Under the pieces are notes generated by a model. It was given only the letters and a program-made list of their open reading frames with translations, did no database searches and was not told the DNA's origin. The position numbers and the translations under genes are program-made. Positions 1 to 6,007 of a DNA stretch of 64,000 bases are shown one piece after another (positions within the stretch are counted from its first letter, which is position 1; each line of letters starts with the position of its first letter). Source of the stretch: Methylotenera_A sp046594915 (lineage in GTDB: Bacteria > Pseudomonadota > Gammaproteobacteria > Burkholderiales > Methylophilaceae). The stretch lies in the NCBI GenBank assembly GCA_046594915.1, contig JBKJRC010000003.1:352258-416257 (forward strand). The letters are read 5' to 3'.

Positions 1-1
1 T

Positions 2-442
2 TACATTGCAGGCGACAAATCAGCCAATAATGACAATGAGCGCGCAGATGGTTATGAGCGCTTAGCCAATACCTACAGCGCGCTGGGCAAGCATGATGCG
101 GCAATTGAATATCAAGTGAAAGCGCTGTTAATGCACAGAAGAGTGGGCACTTTGGATCAGTTTGCCAATGCCAGCCTGCAAATGGGGCGCATTTATGTGG
201 CGGCTAAAGAATATGCCAATGCCGAAAAAGCCTATCAAAAACTGGTGCAGTTTAGCCAGGAAAATGGTGGTGCTTATTATGAAGTAAAAGCCAATATCGG
301 CTTGGCACAGGCCAAAGCCGCAAGCGGTGATAAAGCGGCGGCTAAAAATTTGCTGGCAGACGCACAAAAAATGGCGCAGACGCTTAATGCACCAGATTTG
401 CTGGCTGAAACTGACGCTGCATTTAAAGTATTAGGCAATTAA
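2..442 (+). CDS. TPR-repeat protein, C-terminal part (gene starts before the window)
   Basis: The frame is open from base 2, so about 146 residues of a longer protein are visible. The first methionine, at 116, is internal. The visible part is made of helix pairs with the tetratricopeptide pattern, for example YERLANTYSALGKHDAAIEY, then a repeat around MGRIYVAAKEYANAEKAYQK, then IGLAQAKAASGDKAAAKNLL. TPR arrays are protein-interaction scaffolds; nothing visible tells the partner or cellular location. Two hairpins follow the stop codon. The family assignment is firm but the function is unknown. Confidence 0.75.
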   Translation, partial: YIAGDKSANNDNERADGYERLANTYSALGKHDAAIEYQVKALLMHRRVGTLDQFANASLQMGRIYVAAKEYANAEKAYQKLVQFSQENGGAYYEVKANIGLAQAKAASGDKAAAKNLLADAQKMAQTLNAPDLLAETDAAFKVLGN

Positions 443-502
443 ACGGGTTAACTTAACCCGTTAATTAGCTCAAAAAATCAGTAACTAGCCAAAAACTGGC
501 TA
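442..502 (+). terminator. Two hairpins after the TPR gene
   Basis: A 10-bp perfect stem (442-451 with 453-462) overlaps the stop codon. A second 6-bp stem (486-491 with 497-502) follows. The T tracts are weak, so termination may be Rho-assisted. The rest of the gap up to 673 shows nothing else I can name. Confidence 0.45.
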
Positions 503-673
503 ATTATTCTAAAAATAATCTCATGATTGAACTGAGCAACTTAAATTGACCGTAAGCCTAATTAATAAAGATTTAACTGTAAGGATTCGCCATTGTTGGC
601 GACTAAACCTCATTCAGCACTATTCGATAAGCATTATGCAATCGACATTTGTTCATATTAAGGCGACATTTTC

Positions 674-1738
674 ATGATTATTTTGAATCAATCCAAGTTA
701 AATCCAAGCAATATTCGGCCTTCAGAAATTACGCCGCAAGACGTATTTGAACACAGGCGTGGATTTTTAAAAGCTGCTGGGTTTGGCTTGGCTGCTGGTT
801 CGGCATTATTGTTATCGGGTAAAGCACGCGCCGCTGCTAATATCTCTGGCGGTGTAACCGAAGGCGCAGGGCGCCTAATTGGCCGAGCTAACGTTGCGTC
901 AACTGAAAAAGTGGCTTTTAAAGCGGGTGCAAGGCAAAAAATAAGCGGCTACAGCAAAACAGCGTATGGCGCAGGTGAAAAACTGACGCAATACGAAGAT
1001 ATCACCACCTACAACAATTATTACGAGTTTGGCACAGGCAAGAGAGATCCAGCAGTTCAAGCTACTTTATTTAAGCCACGCCCGTGGGCGATCAGCATTG
1101 AAGGCGAAGTAAAAAAAGCCAAAACTATCAGCATCGAAGATTTGCTTAAACTAGCGCCATTAGAAGAGCGGATTTATCGTATGCGCTGTGTAGAAGGCTG
1201 GTCAATGGTGATTCCGTGGGTAGGTTTGCCGCTGGCGAGTTTAGTCAAATTGGCAGAGCCAACTGGCAATGCAAAATATATCGAGTTTATTTCTGCGGCT
1301 GACCCGCAAACGATGCCAGGCGTGAATTCGCCAATACTCGATTGGCCTTACAACGAAGGTTTGCGCATGGACGAAGCCACCAATCCATTAACTTTGCTGG
1401 CAGTTGGTTTATATGGTGAATATTTGCCGAATCAAAACGGCGCGCCTGTGCGCTTGGTTACGCCATGGAAATACGGTTTTAAAGGCGCAAAATCCATTGT
1501 AAAAATTCGTTTTGTTGAAAAAATGCCGTTAACAACCTGGATGAAAGCCGGGCCTTCAGAATATGGTTTTTACGCCAACGTTAACCCCAATGTTGATCAT
1601 CCGCGTTGGACGCAATCATCCGAAAAACCGATTGGCGGCGGCTTATTTGCTGGTCGTATCAAAACCAAAATGTTTAACGGATACAGCGAACAAGTGGCAC
1701 AAATGTACGCTGGTCTAGATCTACATAAAAATTTCTAG
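674..1738 (+). CDS. msrP: Periplasmic methionine-sulfoxide reductase catalytic subunit MsrP
   Basis: Molybdopterin enzyme (formerly YedY) that repairs oxidised methionines in periplasmic proteins, taking electrons from the membrane partner MsrQ. At 354 aa it has the usual length. A twin-arginine signal is visible (HRRGFLK at residues 27-33, then a hydrophobic stretch and ARA near 51-53), so it should be exported folded by Tat. The molybdenum-ligand cysteine is C172 in the RMRCVEGW motif. The start at 674 leaves a normal n-region before the RR motif. msrQ follows 33 bp downstream, the standard two-gene operon. Family known; role inferred from it. Confidence 0.95.
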   Translation: MIILNQSKLNPSNIRPSEITPQDVFEHRRGFLKAAGFGLAAGSALLLSGKARAAANISGGVTEGAGRLIGRANVASTEKVAFKAGARQKISGYSKTAYGAGEKLTQYEDITTYNNYYEFGTGKRDPAVQATLFKPRPWAISIEGEVKKAKTISIEDLLKLAPLEERIYRMRCVEGWSMVIPWVGLPLASLVKLAEPTGNAKYIEFISAADPQTMPGVNSPILDWPYNEGLRMDEATNPLTLLAVGLYGEYLPNQNGAPVRLVTPWKYGFKGAKSIVKIRFVEKMPLTTWMKAGPSEYGFYANVNPNVDHPRWTQSSEKPIGGGLFAGRIKTKMFNGYSEQVAQMYAGLDLHKNF

Positions 1739-1771
1739 TTAATCTTCTAAATAGTTAACTTTGTTATTCCT

Positions 1772-2386
1772 ATGAAAAAGCAACACATCGTTTTCGTGAA
1801 AGTAGCGATATGGATATTCGCATTTTTGCCGCTTACGCGCCTTATTTGGTTGGGAGTTAACGATAATTTAGGGGCAAATCCAGTCGAATTTGTCGAGCAC
1901 TCGACTGGCATTTGGGCGCTAGTATTTTTGCTCATATCCTTAAGCATGACGCCAATTCGCTTGATTACTGGGCTGGTTTGGCCAATACAATTACGCCGAA
2001 TACTCGGCTTATTTATGTTTTTTTATGCCTGCCTGCATATTACCGCCTATGTGTGGCTGGATTTTGCTCTGATGTGGAATGAGATAGTGAAAGATGTCGC
2101 CAAACACCCGCGCATACTGGTGGGTTTTGCGGCGTTCGTGCTGGCTATTCCGCTAGCAGCCACCTCAAATAGTTGGATGATTAAAAAACTTAAAACCAAC
2201 TGGAAAAAACTGCATAAACTGGTTTATTTAATCGCTATTCTTGGTGTCGTCCATTTTTGGATGCTGGTTAAAAAAGACATCACAGAGCCATTTTATTATG
2301 CCGCTATGCTAGTTTTATTACTGTCCATTCGGTTGTATTTCAAATACCAGCCGAGCTTAAAATTAAAACTCAGCAAAGCGATGTAA
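1772..2386 (+). CDS. msrQ: MsrQ, haem-binding membrane subunit of the MsrPQ system
   Basis: Small polytopic ferric-reductase-like membrane protein (204 aa, formerly YedZ) that passes quinone-derived electrons to MsrP in the periplasm. The sequence shows about six hydrophobic segments with conserved histidines typical of haem ligands (YACLHITAYVWLD, KLHKLVYLIAILGVVHFWM). Length fits the family. It lies directly after msrP on the same strand, which settles the assignment. Confidence 0.93.
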   Translation: MKKQHIVFVKVAIWIFAFLPLTRLIWLGVNDNLGANPVEFVEHSTGIWALVFLLISLSMTPIRLITGLVWPIQLRRILGLFMFFYACLHITAYVWLDFALMWNEIVKDVAKHPRILVGFAAFVLAIPLAATSNSWMIKKLKTNWKKLHKLVYLIAILGVVHFWMLVKKDITEPFYYAAMLVLLLSIRLYFKYQPSLKLKLSKAM

Positions 2387-2460
2387 GGGATTTGTAAAGA
2401 CTTTGTAAGGATTGCCCGTTTAAAAAGACTAACTCAATAATTACAATAAGGGAGCTTGGC

Positions 2461-2970
2461 ATGTTGTTTTTCAATAGCATCAATCAATTTTATCAGTTTA
2501 TTCGCGAAAAACTAGACGCTTTAGGTACTTGGTTGCCACAACTGTTTTTAAGACTTATTTTGGCGTGGGAGTTTGGTGAAGCAGGTTTCGAAAAATTGCA
2601 TGGCACTAATTGGTTTGCAGATATTGCATTTCCGTTTCCATTTAGTTTATTGCCACCAGATATTAGCTGGGGCATCGCCACTTTTTTTGAAATAGTCGGT
2701 GCGTTTGCATTGGCTTTGGGTTTGGCAACGCGCTTTTTTTCATTCTCGCTGATTATATTAACCATTGTTGCTATCGCTGCGGTGCATTGGCCAGAACATT
2801 GGAGTACGTTAGCGGAATTGGTGAAAGGCTATCGTATAACAGACTCACAGCAAGATGGTTTTGGCAATTATAAATTACCGTTGCTATATATCATTATGTT
2901 TATTCCATTGTTATTAAACGGTGCGGGTAAGTTAAGCGTGGATTATCTAATTAGGCGTATTAATAAATAA
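2461..2970 (+). CDS. DoxX-family membrane protein resembling HvfX
   Basis: Four-helix DoxX-type inner-membrane protein (169 aa). The run LRLILAWEFGEAGFEKLHG, the FPFPFSLLPPDISW loop, AAVHWPEHW and the C-terminal GKLSVDYL are the pattern I associate with HvfX, the DoxX member of copper-linked RiPP (Hvf/bufferin-like) operons. A good Shine-Dalgarno (AGGGAG) precedes the ATG. No precursor peptide, DUF692 (HvfB) or DUF2063 (HvfC) gene is next to it, so its role here is open. It could be co-transcribed with msrPQ (74-bp gap), which would suit an oxidative or metal stress role. The DoxX call is firm; HvfX-like is recognition from memory. Confidence 0.8.
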   Translation: MLFFNSINQFYQFIREKLDALGTWLPQLFLRLILAWEFGEAGFEKLHGTNWFADIAFPFPFSLLPPDISWGIATFFEIVGAFALALGLATRFFSFSLIILTIVAIAAVHWPEHWSTLAELVKGYRITDSQQDGFGNYKLPLLYIIMFIPLLLNGAGKLSVDYLIRRINK

Positions 2971-3000
2971 GCGACTTATTAATGCGCTAAAATAAAGTTT

Positions 3001-3028
3001 ATTTAACATAATATACATTATACGAAGT
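3001..3028 (-). other. dif: dif-like XerCD recombination site (left, complete copy)
   Basis: On the + strand the 28 bases split into an 11-bp arm ATTTAACATAA, the 6-bp centre TATACA and an 11-bp arm TTATACGAAGT. The first arm and centre are identical to the reverse complement of the E. coli dif XerD arm and centre (remembered sequence). The second arm is close to the XerC arm of neisserial dif. Read as a dif, the XerC-to-XerD direction is on the minus strand. Gene orientation switches around this point, as expected at a chromosome terminus. Confidence 0.82.
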
Positions 3029-3048
3029 GAGCGGATTTTTTAAGGGGA

Positions 3049-3174
3049 GTGATTCGAGGGTTTGCAGCAGCTGTTTTTAACCCTCAATTTGCTCTCAATA
3101 GTCTCAATTTGAGACTGAACGGACTAGTGTTACTATCCGAACTTAAAAAATCAGTGTCGTCATCATCATCCTAA
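3049..3174 (+). CDS. Possible 41-codon ORF at the element's left end
   Basis: Open from a GTG at 3049 to TAA at 3172, ending six bases before a terminator hairpin. A strong Shine-Dalgarno-like AAGGGGAG runs into the GTG, which is too close for normal initiation, so the start is doubtful. The product has no recognisable domain and ends in a serine run. On the circular form it would directly follow the small membrane ORF that reads through the attachment site. It may be chance. Confidence 0.2.
   Translation: MIRGFAAAVFNPQFALNSLNLRLNGLVLLSELKKSVSSSSS
3056..3085. repeat. Inverted repeat in the element's left end
   Basis: Arms 3056-3062 and 3079-3085 (GAGGGTT / AACCCTC) are perfect 7-bp complements around a 16-base loop that itself contains CAGCTG. 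It could fold in single-stranded DNA or in RNA. Confidence 0.5.
3100..3116. promoter_or_regulatory. Perfect 17-bp palindrome, candidate operator
   Basis: AGTCTCAA-T-TTGAGACT at 3100-3116 is a perfect dyad. It overlaps a possible -35 (TTGAGA, 3109-3114), which is followed 16 bases later by TACTAT (3131-3136). A dyad over a promoter beside an XRE-type regulator gene is the usual arrangement for autorepression. The binding itself is inference. Confidence 0.45.
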
Positions 3175-3179
3175 AATCA

Positions 3180-3202
3180 CGCTAAATTTTTAGCGTTTTT
3201 TT
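3180..3202 (+). terminator. Rho-independent terminator upstream of the element's first gene
   Basis: A perfect 7-bp stem (CGCTAAA 3180-3186, TTTAGCG 3189-3195) is followed by seven T. It has no upstream gene of its own in the integrated form. On a circle formed across the dif repeats it would end the transcript of all the element's genes. Confidence 0.7.
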
Positions 3203-3276
3203 GGGCATATCTCGGAAAACTTTTCCACAGTATTTTTTATCGGCATTTTGCCATCTGAAAAACTGAAGGAATTGTC

Positions 3277-3555
3277 ATGTATCAAACATCAAATGCAAGA
3301 AATCATGAAATAACAGAAATTAAGCTGTCAATCGGTCAATGCAAACTCATAGGACGCCTTGTAGACGAAAAACTGCAATACATCGATGATGGTGTATCAG
3401 ATTTGAATAAAAACGGGTTTAAGACGCTCCTAGATGTGTTTGAAGCGGCCACGCAAGAAACAGCAGCAGAAAAAGCCGAAAACGACGCAATCCGCTCTCA
3501 AAAATTCGCCGCTTGGGCATCAGGCGACTATCGAAATGTGAAGCAACATGGCTAA
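3277..3555 (+). CDS. Small protein of the dif element, unknown function
   Basis: 92 aa, no family recognised. It has a clear ribosome site (AAGGA, six bases before the ATG at 3277). The sequence is hydrophilic with a helical, charged C-terminal half (FEAATQETAAEKAENDAIRS) and has no signal peptide or membrane segment. The 3' end overlaps the next gene by 8 bp, so the two are probably translationally coupled. The spacer 3203-3276 should hold its promoter, but I see no consensus boxes. Confidence 0.6.
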   Translation: MYQTSNARNHEITEIKLSIGQCKLIGRLVDEKLQYIDDGVSDLNKNGFKTLLDVFEAATQETAAEKAENDAIRSQKFAAWASGDYRNVKQHG

Positions 3556-3805
3556 CTTGCTACATTCTGATGGCATTGGCGGCAAGGGCGTATCAGCGCG
3601 CATGTTCGCTGAAAACATCGGGCTGTCTCCTGATTACGTGTTGAAACTATGCAGACAAGGCAAGATATTTGGTGCCAGACTGCATGGACGCACCCGTAAA
3701 TGGTGGATTTACCCACCGGCAAAACTCTTATGCGTAAACTCAAAAAGCAACGTAAATACATCGACCCCGATGCGTTCTACCTTGCCCGCAGACAAGCAGG
3801 GCTAA
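3548..3805 (+). CDS. Small helix-turn-helix protein, excisionase/MerR-like
   Basis: 85 aa. Residues about 17-52 (SARMFAENIGLSPDYVLKLC, then RQGKIFGARLHGRTRKWWIY) follow the excisionase/winged-helix pattern: a helix-turn-helix, then a basic wing with GxxxGARLxGRxRKWWI. It would bind DNA and could act as a recombination directionality factor for XerCD or as a repressor; which one cannot be told. It overlaps the upstream gene by 8 bp and the downstream regulator by 76-106 bp, tight packing typical of small phages. The tail after residue 60 may be carried only because of the overlap. Confidence 0.6.
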   Translation: MANLLHSDGIGGKGVSARMFAENIGLSPDYVLKLCRQGKIFGARLHGRTRKWWIYPPAKLLCVNSKSNVNTSTPMRSTLPADKQG

Positions 3806-4263
3806 CCGTGCTGGAAGCAGCCATCGAACTAAATGTCAGTGAACGCACCATTCGCAATTACGAGAATGGGGCGGTTACTATCCCCTACCCCAGTTTCAGG
3901 CTGATGCGGCTGCTGGGTGGCTATGCGTTGGTTGCAGTCAGTAAGCGATTAGGTGACGACTGGCAGGACTGGTCATTCTGGCAAAACAAGCTGTGGTCAC
4001 CAGAGGGCAAGGGCTTTGACGTTCAGAACCTGCGATATCTCTCGACTTACATGCAGATTGCGCGGCGTGCGTTGGCGTCCTCGCGGGCTCGTCCTTCGGC
4101 TACTGCCGCGAAACGCCAGGTCAAAGGCGTTGTTTCGTTGGTGCATGGGACGGCAGCGCGTGAGCAACCGAGTAGCGCGACCGCGCTATTCGGCGTCGAA
4201 GTTGCTCAAAGTCCGATTGTGTATGTTGAGACGTTGCTTGCGGACAGGGGTATGGCTGCTTGA
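3730..4263 (+). CDS. DUF3653/XRE-type phage regulator
   Basis: From ATG 3730 the product is 177 aa; an in-frame ATG at 3700 would add 10 residues. Neither has a good ribosome site. The N-terminal half carries a helix-turn-helix (ARRQAGLTVLEAAIELNVSE followed by RTIRNYENG). Then comes the tryptophan-rich segment DDWQDWSFWQNKLWSPEGKG that I recognise as DUF3653, a domain of filamentous phages of Xanthomonas and relatives. The last 60 or so codons are visibly GC-richer and contain two strong DNA hairpins, so that part may be there for DNA structure more than protein. Probably the element's repressor or copy-control protein; inference. Confidence 0.65.
   Translation: MRKLKKQRKYIDPDAFYLARRQAGLTVLEAAIELNVSERTIRNYENGAVTIPYPSFRLMRLLGGYALVAVSKRLGDDWQDWSFWQNKLWSPEGKGFDVQNLRYLSTYMQIARRALASSRARPSATAAKRQVKGVVSLVHGTAAREQPSSATALFGVEVAQSPIVYVETLLADRGMAA
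4073..4118. repeat. Strong hairpin in the regulator's 3' part
   Basis: Outer stem TGGCGT (4073-4078) pairs with ACGCCA (4113-4118). Inner stem CGCGG (4082-4086) pairs with CCGCG (4106-4110). Such GC-rich folds mark the replication origin or packaging signal in single-stranded-DNA phages; that role here is inference. Confidence 0.5.
4162..4207. repeat. Second strong hairpin in the regulator's 3' part
   Basis: GAGCAAC (4162-4168) pairs with GTTGCTC (4201-4207). Inside it CGAGTAGCGCG (4169-4179) pairs with CGCGCTATTCG (4182-4192), with one G-T pair and almost no loop. An 8-base bulge sits on the right arm. It lies 44 bases after the first hairpin. Confidence 0.55.
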
Positions 4264-4337
4264 GTTTGTTGGTTTGGTGCGCTTTTGCTGCATGGATGAA
4301 ATTGAAGCGTTTTTGTGCTAAGTTAAAAAAGGATCTA

Positions 4338-4502
4338 ATGTTTAATGATGGGCTGACAACCCCGAAAGTAAAGCTGGGCTTGCAATACAAACAGGTTGTG
4401 GAAGAGTTGGGAATGATGGCGATTGTGCTTGCTTTGTTATACATTATACGAAGTAGCATGATTGGGAGGCGGATATATATTTTTATCAAAGTTATTTTTT
4501 AG
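4338..4502 (+). CDS. Small single-span membrane protein ORF crossing the right dif site
   Basis: 54 aa from ATG 4338, preceded by AAAAAAGGA at good spacing; the frame is also open from a TTG at 4260. The N-terminal half is polar and the C-terminal half hydrophobic (MMAIVLALLYII), ending in basic residues, which is the layout of minor coat proteins of filamentous phages. The dif repeat lies inside the codons for LYIIRS, so the last residues are host-encoded in the integrated state. On the circle the frame would continue into 3029 onward and stop after SERIF, giving 43 aa. It overlaps the 3' end of the convergent EamA gene. Real expression is uncertain. Confidence 0.4.
   Translation: MFNDGLTTPKVKLGLQYKQVVEELGMMAIVLALLYIIRSSMIGRRIYIFIKVIF
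4427..4454 (-). other. Right dif-like site with divergent XerD arm
   Basis: The centre TATACA and XerC arm are identical to the left site, but the XerD arm position reads gcttgctttgt and shares little with the canonical arm. A divergent XerD half is what is known for the element-side site of XerCD-exploiting elements (for example the gonococcal genetic island) and is thought to stabilise integration. Confidence 0.7.
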
Positions 4503-4914
4503 AAATCACAATTAAACCTGCAATTATTAACAGCATGCCACAGGCAATTCGCCACGTGACTGATTCTTTGAGCAGCCACCAAGCAAGCAATATTGCAACT
4601 ACCACACTGCCTTTATCAATTAATGCAACCGTTGCTACATCGCCTAACTTAAGTGCTTTGTAATAAAAAATCCAAGAACCAGCTGTGGCAAATGCCGAAA
4701 GTGCCAGCCAAATGTAATTAGCTTTTTGCAGCACTTTGAATTCGGCTGGTGTGGATGAAAGAGTGGCAAACATTAATACAAATCCACAAACAAAAAGTGT
4801 GCGAACCGTTAACCCTACTTCGGCTGAAATACCATTAAGACCTTGTTTAGCGATGACTGAAGTAAACCCAGCAAAGCTAGCTGAAATCATTGCATATATT
4901 ACCCAGCGTTCCAT
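4492..4914 (-). CDS. EamA/DMT-family small transporter
   Basis: Single-domain drug/metabolite transporter protein of 140 aa with four to five hydrophobic segments. The C-terminal WLLKESVTWRIACGMLLIIA followed by GLIVI is the typical EamA ending. The ATG at 4914 is preceded by AAGG at good spacing; a GTG two codons upstream is less likely. Half-size members usually act as dimers; substrate unknown. Its stop lies 38 bp beyond the right dif site, so it is the first host gene after the element. The 270-bp gap behind it (4921-5193) shows nothing recognisable. Confidence 0.85.
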   Translation of the reverse strand: MERWVIYAMISASFAGFTSVIAKQGLNGISAEVGLTVRTLFVCGFVLMFATLSSTPAEFKVLQKANYIWLALSAFATAGSWIFYYKALKLGDVATVALIDKGSVVVAILLAWWLLKESVTWRIACGMLLIIAGLIVISKK

Positions 4915-5193
4915 TTTCACCTTAAAATGATTAAGTCTACGTCAACAATAATGCCAGTACTTTAAACACATTGCATACTTTTATGTATTTAAACTCAGTC
5001 ATGCTGTCATTATCTCACATGCTTTTTATGGTCTTCGTAACACAAGACCCATAACGGATAGACGGTGATTCTTCGCCAGAATTAACAAACATAATGGTGT
5101 CTGGCGCATTACTAATAAGTTAAAACAGGCCGGCAATAAAAACAGTGGAATATTTAAGCTCACTGCTAGCAATATCAAATTTCTTATCAAAAA

Positions 5194-5970
5194 CTAATGT
5201 TCGCCTGCTTTTGCCGCACGCTGTGGGGAAAACATAATACATACCAAAATTAGTAACAATAGTGTGATAGATGCCGAATAGCGGCTTAGTGCAAGTCCGC
5301 CTGCGGCAACAGGCTTATCAAGGAAATCGCCAACGACTGCGCCCAATGGACGTGTGAAAATAAAGGCTGCCCAAAAAAGTAGGGTTTTAGAGATGTTTGT
5401 AAAAAAATGTGCGCCTGTTAAGATGATTAAAATACTACCGAAAATTGCTGCTGCACCAACATAACCTAAGCCTGCTGTATCGGCTGTCCAATCGCCAAGG
5501 GCAGTGCCTAAAGTTTGCGAAAACATAATGGTAACCCAATAAAACATTTCCGTTCTAGGTGAATGGATTGAGTTAATGGAAACCGATCCGAAAGTTTTGT
5601 ACCAGACAGTGAGAGAAGCCAGTAGAAGCGCTAATAGTAACGCCGACCCGCCTGTGTAGCCAATACCCAATGATCGCGTTGCAAAATCGGCCAATGTCGT
5701 GCCCACTGTAGTGGTGGCAATTATGGTTGCCCAATACAAATAGGGATGAAATTGTTTGGCTTTAATCTGTGCAGTAACCGCTAAAAAAAACAGGACAGCA
5801 AAAATAAATGTGCTCACTAAATAGCCGAGATTTAGTGACATCGACATGGCATCACCTGCAGTTTCGCCCAGCGTTGTGGCGAAAATTTTGATTACCCAAA
5901 ATATGAGTGTAAGTGCGGGAACTTTACTTAATGCTTCTGACAATGCAATTTCCTCTTCAAGATTTTTCAT
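5194..5970 (-). CDS. COG4705-like polytopic membrane protein with four internal repeats
   Basis: 258 aa, about eight hydrophobic segments. A motif of the form T-x-G-x-x-x-x-D recurs four times: TTLGETAGD, TTVGTTLAD, QTLGTALGD and RPLGAVVGD, spaced fairly evenly. This looks like a fourfold repeat with a polar, possibly ion-binding residue set in each unit. I connect it with the uncharacterised COG4705 family; no function is established to my knowledge. It lies 37 bp downstream of the LTA-synthase-like gene on the same strand and may be co-transcribed with it. Confidence 0.75.
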   Translation of the reverse strand: MKNLEEEIALSEALSKVPALTLIFWVIKIFATTLGETAGDAMSMSLNLGYLVSTFIFAVLFFLAVTAQIKAKQFHPYLYWATIIATTTVGTTLADFATRSLGIGYTGGSALLLALLLASLTVWYKTFGSVSINSIHSPRTEMFYWVTIMFSQTLGTALGDWTADTAGLGYVGAAAIFGSILIILTGAHFFTNISKTLLFWAAFIFTRPLGAVVGDFLDKPVAAGGLALSRYSASITLLLLILVCIMFSPQRAAKAGEH

Positions 5971-6007
5971 GAGCTAAAATTAAAGACTTAAGTTTTAGAA
6001 TCCAGAC

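Larger units (their letters stand above)
3012..4454 (+). mobile_element. dif-integrated mini-element, filamentous-phage-like (IMEX/satellite)
   Basis: Bounded by an exact 17-bp direct repeat (3012-3028 and 4438-4454) that is the dif centre plus XerC arm. The left site has a canonical XerD arm; the right one (4427-4437, gcttgctttgt) does not. This matches the left/right asymmetry known for elements that use host XerCD. The repeat spacing is 1426 bp. Inside are small same-strand genes including a DUF3653/XRE regulator, a domain I associate with Xanthomonas filamentous phages that integrate at dif. There are also several strong hairpins and a terminator placed ahead of the first gene, which makes sense on a circle. 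No replication, coat or assembly gene is recognisable, so it is either a satellite depending on a helper or a deletion remnant. Confidence 0.72.

Noticed and set aside
3012..3028. Match of about 16 bases to half of the loxP site of phage P1
   Set aside because: The stretch is better explained as the dif centre plus XerC arm: the full 28-bp site has a canonical XerD arm and no second loxP arm. XerCD and Cre sites share a resemblance as tyrosine-recombinase targets.
3953..4321. Overlapping 122-codon ORF in the mini-element
   Set aside because: It is an arginine- and cysteine-rich shadow of the DUF3653 gene without a ribosome site.
4921..5193. Possible gene or RNA in the gap between the EamA and COG4705-like genes
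   Set aside because: No open frame with a ribosome site and no convincing hairpin could be found.
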